Positions 58,626 to 64,000 of a stretch of 64,000 nucleotides of DNA are shown here, piece by piece. The stretch spans positions 897,080 to 961,079 of the forward strand of contig NC_044930.1 in NCBI RefSeq assembly GCF_003576645.1, written 5' to 3'. Source of the stretch: Ipomoea triloba. Taxonomy: Eukaryota; Streptophyta; Magnoliopsida; Solanales; Convolvulaceae. The translations under genes and the position numbers were made by a program. The first letter of the stretch is position 1; each line of letters starts with the position of its first letter. The notes under the pieces were generated by a model. The model was not told where the DNA came from, made no database searches, and saw only the letters and a program-made list of their open reading frames with translations.

Positions 58626-60518
58626 ATGACCAGACAACTCCACAGCAAGACCAGATTTTTATCGAATTTTCAGATCACCAGAACCGCCGCCGGATGGAAC
58701 GCCAAGCTGCGGGAGCTTTCCAAGCAAGGCCAATTCGAAGAAGGCCTGGGGGTTTACCGGCAAATGCTCCGCTCCGGTGCCACCCCAAACGCCTTCACTT
58801 TCCCGTTTGTCCTCAAGTCTTCCGCCGCGCTTTCCCTTACTGTCGCCGGCGAATTACTCCATTGCCACGTGGTTAAGTCTGGGTGCGAACCCGAGCCGTT
58901 TGTTCAGACGGCGTTGATTTCTATGTACTGCAAATGCGGGGTAGTGGAAAATGCTTACAAAGTGTTCGACCAAAGTCCTCAGTCAAGAAAGCTCACGGTT
59001 TGTTACAATGCTTTGATAGCTGGGTATGTTAAGAACTCTGGTTTCAGGAAAGGGTGTTTATTGTTTCGTGAAATGAGGTCAATGGGAGTGGCTTTCAGTG
59101 CAGTTACCATGTTGGGGCTGGTTCCAGGCTGCACTGCTCCCATGCTTTTGGGTGTTGGTATGTCATTGCATAGTATGAACATTAAATGTGGTTTGGACAC
59201 TGATTTGGCTGTTTTAAACTGCTTATTGACAATGTATGTGAAGTGTGGGTCGATTGAATTTGCGAGGAAGTTGTTTGATCACATCCCTGAAAAGGGTTTG
59301 ATCACTTGGAATGCAATGATCACTGGCTGTGCCCAAAATGGGCTTGCTGCACTAGTCTTGGAGCTTTACTGCAAGATGGAATTGTCAGGAATCTGTCCTG
59401 ATGCAATGACCTTTGTTGCGGTTTTGTCAGCCTGTGCTAATCTTGGTGCTCAAAGAACTGGTTTTGAGGTGGAACAGAAAATCGAGTCTTGTGGGTTAAG
59501 GTTCAACACGTTTTTGAAGAATGCTTTAATCAACATGTATGCAAGATGTGGTAAATTGGCAAGAGCTCGGGCTATATTTGATGAGATGCCGGAGAAAAAC
59601 CTGGTGTCGTGGACTGCCATAATTGGTGGATATGGAATGCATGGGCTAGGAGACACTGCAGCAGAGATCTTCGATGAGATGATAAACAGCGGCGTTAAAC
59701 CTGATGGGACGGTGTTTGTTAGCGTCTTGTCTGCTTGTAGTCATGCAGGATTGACTGATAAGGGCTTAACCTATCTTGCTATGATGGAAAGAGATTTTGG
59801 ATTAAAGCCAGGTTCAGAGCATTATTCCTGCATTGTTGATCTTTTAGGCCGGGCAGGTCGCCTGCAGGAGGCATTTGAGCTTATTGCTGATATGAAAGTT
59901 GAACCCGATGGAGCTGTATGGGGTGCGCTATTGGGAGCGTGTAAGATCCACAAAAATGTCGAGCTAGCTGAGCTCGCGTTTAACAAGGTTGTTGAGCTTG
60001 AACCCATGAATACAGGCTATTACATACTGTTATCTAACATCTACACGGAGGCAAAGAATTCAGAAGGCATACAAAGAGTGAGAGTGATGATGAGAGATAG
60101 AAAGCTTAAAAAGGATCCGGGCTATAGCTATGTTGAACTCAAAGGGAAGATTCATCTCTTTGTTGCTGCAGATAGAAGCCACCCTCAACTGAAAGCGATA
60201 CACGACATGTTGGAGAGACTAGAAGAGTCGTTAAACACGCTTGCAGGACCAGAGAAGATGGAGGAAAAAATCATAAATCAAGAACATAGAAGCAGCGCGA
60301 GGCTGCATAGCGAAAGGCTGGCAATTGCATTTGCCCTCTTGAACACTAACATGGGAGCTGACATCTTGGTTATAAAGAACCTGAGGATATGTGCAGATTG
60401 CCATTTCTTTTTAAGGCAGGTAACTAAAGTTTTGGAAGATCGTTTGTTCGTCGTGAGAGATGCAACTCGATTTCACCATTTCAGAAATGGAGCCTGTTCC
60501 TGCAATGATTATTGGTGA
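58626..60518 (+). CDS. MEF10: PPR protein, DYW class (MEF10-like RNA editing factor)
   Basis: Intronless, 630 residues. Binds organelle RNA through PLS repeats; the DYW domain supplies C-to-U deaminase activity. The closest family I recognise is Arabidopsis MEF10 (At3g11460), a mitochondrial editing factor; characteristic stretches are WNAKLRELSKQGQFEEGL, LHCHVVKSGCEPEPFVQTAL and GAVWGALLGACKIHKN. Repeats run from about residue 20 to 440, then E/E+ motifs (LLGACKIHKNVELAELAF onward). The DYW domain carries the deaminase pattern HSERLAIAF and CADCH, with His and Cys zinc ligands, and the protein ends SCNDYW. An out-of-frame ATG lies 13 bases upstream (58613). Targeting is probably mitochondrial by homology; the N-terminus (MTRQLHSKTRFLSNFQ) fits a basic presequence. 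Confidence 0.9.
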   Translation: MTRQLHSKTRFLSNFQITRTAAGWNAKLRELSKQGQFEEGLGVYRQMLRSGATPNAFTFPFVLKSSAALSLTVAGELLHCHVVKSGCEPEPFVQTALISMYCKCGVVENAYKVFDQSPQSRKLTVCYNALIAGYVKNSGFRKGCLLFREMRSMGVAFSAVTMLGLVPGCTAPMLLGVGMSLHSMNIKCGLDTDLAVLNCLLTMYVKCGSIEFARKLFDHIPEKGLITWNAMITGCAQNGLAALVLELYCKMELSGICPDAMTFVAVLSACANLGAQRTGFEVEQKIESCGLRFNTFLKNALINMYARCGKLARARAIFDEMPEKNLVSWTAIIGGYGMHGLGDTAAEIFDEMINSGVKPDGTVFVSVLSACSHAGLTDKGLTYLAMMERDFGLKPGSEHYSCIVDLLGRAGRLQEAFELIADMKVEPDGAVWGALLGACKIHKNVELAELAFNKVVELEPMNTGYYILLSNIYTEAKNSEGIQRVRVMMRDRKLKKDPGYSYVELKGKIHLFVAADRSHPQLKAIHDMLERLEESLNTLAGPEKMEEKIINQEHRSSARLHSERLAIAFALLNTNMGADILVIKNLRICADCHFFLRQVTKVLEDRLFVVRDATRFHHFRNGACSCNDYW

Positions 60519-60666
60519 TACTGAAAAATGAAAATGCATATGCACTCTTGAAAGCCAAATAGGCTTTCACATTGCAACTAAAATTCGCCGTTTTATTTAT
60601 CTGTTGTCCAAAACTCGAATAAAAGTTTTGAGTTCAACTTGATTACAGAGCTGTTAAACTATCTAC

Positions 60667-62563
60667 TCACTTCGCCTCCACAAGAATCCTCTTCATGCCA
60701 TCAATCAGCTCCAGCATCCGCTTCCTTGAGTACAATGGTGATGGATAAAGGCAAATGCAGTCTAATTCCCCACCTCTAATTGTGTTGAATATCGCGATAT
60801 TAGGGCCTACACCATGGGCTGAAGAGCAAACAACATAGTCTTCCACCCCATATCCACAAGGACCATGATCGTCTACAGGGGTCTCCTCAAAGATAGAGAT
60901 TAAAGAAGTCCTCAGGGAAGATGAAGGTGTTAATCCAGGATTCTCTATAGCCTTGCTCATAAGGAAGTTGAGATCAGCAAGGTCTGTGAAATGTTTGTTG
61001 TTGTTCTTAGCATCTGCAAAGGCTGTGTAGGCTCTCCCTGCCAGCTCCCACAGCTCTTCTCCTCCTCTGATGTCATGTGTGTTCAAGATCCCAGAATGAT
61101 AGAACCCTAAACATCATTCAACACAACATTAAAACGCAACACGGGATCAAACTAGCATTCTTAGTTTGAGCCGGTCAGGTAACTGAGGCTGGTTTACCTC
61201 TCATTTGCCAACTAGGGTCACAATGCTGGGTTTTACCAGTTTTGGGTAGTGAGAGCGGTTTTTCTCATTACCCAAAATGCAACACGGGATTGGAGAACCG
61301 AAATACGTGTTCTGTCTGAACTAAAAGTGAGGAAGAAGTTAACTAACCGGCACGGTTGCTGCTGAGGACTGGATCAAGAATGGAACGGCAGTTGATTAGA
61401 GTCACCACTGCATACTTTTCCTGCTGATAATCAAGAAGGCCCTTTGAAGAATATGCAGACATCATGGCAGCAGCAGACAACAATCCAGACAGTTTTATTC
61501 CTCTTGCTTTGCAGCCCTGCAGAAACCAATGTTCTTCATCATATCATTAAATCAATAAATTAAAGAGCCAGGTAAGAATTTAGGACATATGATCCTGAAA
61601 CATGTATTTCATCTCAACTAAAAACTGATAGTTGGATTACATATTTATGTTTAAAAACTGATAGTTGGATTACATATTTATGTTTATATTATATATATCT
61701 CAACTAACTAAAAGTCAGTTGATAGTTGGATTACATTTATGTGTATATATTATATGCTCATCACCCCTCCCACTTACATTGAGAATCTGATGGGTGTCTT
61801 CTTTGTTCATATGAAGTGTGACAAAATTTGATGCTCTAGGAGATTCAGTATCCTCGAAGTTGAGATTGGACATCCTTAAAGAATTCATAGAATATCCAAA
61901 CATGTCGATTCCACGTGCCCAAAATGGCTTACGAAGCTTCTCTTCAGGAATGCAATCCTCCATTGCCGGAGCAATCTTAGTTTCGCACTCCAATTCCCTC
62001 TGTATTATCCCTTCTTCTTCTCCGAGCAACGCCCTCAACTCCATACACAATGTCCACGCCGTTGCAGAGTCACACGCCGACGTGTGAAGCCGGAGGGCCA
62101 CGGCCAACTTATCGCCGGGCAAGGCGTAAACGCCGGCGAAGAAAACGTCGCTGTCAACGTGGGATTCCGGGTTAGGGCTCCGCCAATCGTTGCGGTTCAA
62201 TTCGTGCTCGACGATGAGGTGGAAATCGGAGACGGAGGAGTTGGGGTTGGGCAGTTGCCGGAGAATCTCCGCCGTCGACGGAGAATCGAACGATTGGATT
62301 TTCAGGTGGGGAGTGGCGGGAGTGACGTAGGAGAATAAACCCGTGGCGGGATCGTGGCGGATTTGGGAGCTGAGGATGGGATGTGCGGTTTGGAGTTTTC
62401 CGACGGCGTCGGTAATAACTGAAAAATCCGGCGGGTTTGAGAAGAGCAGAGCGGAAACAGTTATCCCTGTGCCGCCAGGCACCGCCTTGCACCAGGTCTG
62501 CTCGGTGCCGCCCAATTGGCGGCTCAGCCGCGAGTTGGCGGTGGTTGTCTGCTCCGCCGCCAT
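60667..62563 (-). CDS. CoA-dependent acyltransferase-like protein (CAT/BAHD-like fold)
   Basis: Three exons: 62563-61778, 61516-61348, 61106-60667; 464 residues in one frame. The fold is the two-domain chloramphenicol-acetyltransferase/condensation type: N-terminal LGGTEQTWCKAVPGGTGITV, then an HxxxxD active-site segment RLHTSACDSATAW (His160, Asp165). This is the form seen in the plant alcohol-acetyltransferase/condensation group rather than classical BAHD HxxxDG, and no DFGWG motif was seen. The C-terminal domain contains DHGPCGYGVEDYVVCSS and ends MKRILVEAK. Substrate unknown. Convergent with the PPR gene, 148 bp between stop codons. A truncated SINE lies in intron 2. Confidence 0.82.
61131..61290 (+). 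mobile_element. 5'-truncated SINE, family B, in an acyltransferase intron
   Basis: Starts in the family body (TTAGTTTGAGCCGGTCAGGT), continues GGCTGGTTTACCTCTCATTT, AACTAGGGTCACAATG, and ends GGTTTTTCTCATTACCC. A 17-bp duplication with one mismatch flanks it (AAAACGCAACACGGGAT at 61131-61147, AAAATGCAACACGGGAT at 61274-61290). The tRNA-like head is absent, as expected from incomplete reverse transcription. It lies between exons 2 and 3. Confidence 0.85.
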
Positions 62564-62660
62564 GAAACTTCCGATCGAGTGATGGGTTTTTTAGACTTTA
62601 GAGTTTGGCCGGCGAGAGAGACAAATAATTGAAGTGATTGCCGTAGTAGGAAATTATAGA

Positions 62661-62670
62661 TACTTATAAA
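62661..62670 (-). promoter_or_regulatory. Putative TATA box of the acyltransferase gene
   Basis: Minus strand TTTATAAGTA, about 100 bp upstream of the ATG at 62563. Confidence 0.45.
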
Positions 62671-62811
62671 TCAGGACCACTAGATGACTAGAATTCGTTT
62701 GAGTACACGTTAGTAGATTGTAGTTAAGGTTCAATGTTGTCTTGCTTTACTATCTAACATTTTGCCTCAAGACTCCACCAGCTCTTGATACTAGTCAAAT
62801 ATCTCAAACTC

Positions 62812-63002
62812 AATTGGAGTAATAAATCCCTTAACTATAATATATAGTTTGATATTGGACTAATGGTACTTATGATCTCACAAATTCTGTGATTAAATAT
62901 AGAATTGAGGCTAGTTCATTTTCTAATTATGGGAAGCTTTAGTGATTGGGATTACTCCCCTAGTTTTATGCGGTGTAACTAAAGGGATTTATTACTCCAA
63001 TT
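62812..63002. mobile_element. Short MITE with 21-bp terminal inverted repeats
   Basis: AATTGGAGTAATAAATCCCTT at the left (62812-62832) has an almost perfect complement at the right (about 62981-63002, one extra base). About 190 bp, AT-rich, non-coding. No clear target duplication beyond the inverted ends. Confidence 0.65.
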
Positions 63003-63935
63003 ATTGACACATCCTCAAAAATGAGGGTTTGGGGTTCAAATATTCTCTAGCTCTATTGTCATCTTTGTGTTCTTGTTTGCAATTCAAGTGGTTGTGTATT
63101 TGTGTTGGCCTACTTCGACTGCTTTAATTGTAAAATTAGCAGAGACAATTTTCACAATCGTGTTTCATAAAACATAAATAAAGTTGTGGGATATGATCAA
63201 AAGTAACAATAAGCCTTCAATATTATATAGTGACAATAAGTCTTTGATATCAATTTTGTGTTTGTGGTCAGTAATGTTTTGCAAGGAGAGAACTATAAGG
63301 ATCTGCATTTGTACATGATTCATGTCATTAGAGGATCTATAGAGTGATTGACAGTGTTTAATTTTATCAAGTAAGAGTACTGGAAGATTCATAGTTGTGT
63401 TAATAAATATTTACACGTCTCAAATAGGCCTCCAAATCCTTAAGAATTCACCATAGGAGTTACACCCACTTCATTATTCAATTTTTTAATATATAATGGT
63501 GCCAACAATATTCATTTTTTTAATAATTTATACTCAATATATATAGGGTATTGTTGGTGCATCCTATCTTTGTCCTTTAAGCTAATATACACAATTGTAC
63601 ACTACTTAACTAGCTTTCAAGAGGTTGGACTATTTAGTTATTATTTTATTTCTTGCTCATTCATTTTATTATATGTACGTGTGTGTTTTTATTTAACCTT
63701 GTTGCACACGATTTACTTGTCTCGATTTTTTACCCTGGCTCATTAGGCTAAACCCCGTTAATTATGAGATTTATTGTCTAAATTTTTTTTACTTGTGATC
63801 GAAGATGTGGTCAAAAGTTTGTTCGGATACTTGTCAAAGTACATTGGTCGAAAGTGTAATTTCTGGCCGGATTTAGGTCATTTCCGACCACTTTCAGGTG
63901 GTTGAAAATTTCTTGATTTCCAGCCGTAATCATCA
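63003..63935. other. Intergenic, no gene seen
   Basis: AT-rich. A small inverted repeat (TGCCAACAATA with TATTGTTGGTGC, about 63499-63561) is the only structure seen. Confidence 0.45.
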
Positions 63936-63937
63936 TG

Positions 63938-63939
<2 letters not shown>

Positions 63940-64000
<61 letters not shown>
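63940..64000. repeat. Terminal poly(A) run
   Basis: About 60 uninterrupted A up to the window edge, preceded by CATCATGATTA. It could be a retroposon tail or an assembly end artefact. Confidence 0.85.

Overview
The window is nuclear DNA of a flowering plant, almost certainly a eudicot. It is AT-rich, its genes are intron-rich with GT-AG junctions, and its protein families are plant types: PPR-DYW, MYB-CC, DUF4228, alpha carbonic anhydrase, plastid-targeted ABCB. Intergenic space is packed with SINEs, MITEs and one young LTR retrotransposon. The species cannot be fixed from the sequence. The window has a 950-base N block, a single N, and a terminal run of about 60 A, so it is a draft assembly.

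Layout: (1) 365-6297, minus: 5' part of a TFIIIC B-block-binding subunit gene, nine exons seen, running off the left edge. (2) 6.3-14.5 kb: intergenic, with MITEs, two SINE families, a GC-rich exon-like island (8073-8398) and an intronless DUF4228 gene (11035-11523, minus). (3) 14553-22459: a complete non-autonomous LTR retrotransposon with target duplication GGTTT, a decayed gag-like region, two minisatellites, an antisense three-exon gene with a Transposase_28-type domain and one in-frame stop, and a palindrome array. (4) 22.5-30 kb: SINE copies, an unrecognised small ORF (26516), and a MYB-CC factor of the PHL2/PHL3 (MYR) type (27864-29873, minus). (5) 30-37 kb: intergenic, with a MITE that has a perfect hairpin at each end. 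(6) 37150-38765, plus: secreted alpha carbonic anhydrase. (7) 38.8-52.3 kb: mostly repeats, plus one plant-specific gene of unknown function (44524-45405, minus). (8) 52310-62563, gene-dense: an N-myristoylated glutaredoxin-like protein lacking the CxxC (plus), plastid ABCB29-type half transporter (minus), PPR-DYW editing factor like MEF10 (plus), and a CAT/BAHD-like acyltransferase (minus). (9) 62.6-64 kb: a small MITE, AT-rich sequence and the poly(A) end.

The genes are unrelated housekeeping or regulatory loci, each with its own promoter; there is no operon or gene cluster. I found no clear undescribed system. The most unusual item is the retrotransposon: its only sizeable gene lies antisense and starts next to a dense array of GTCGAC palindromes. 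The second most informative item is a set of SINE copies with readable target-site duplications.
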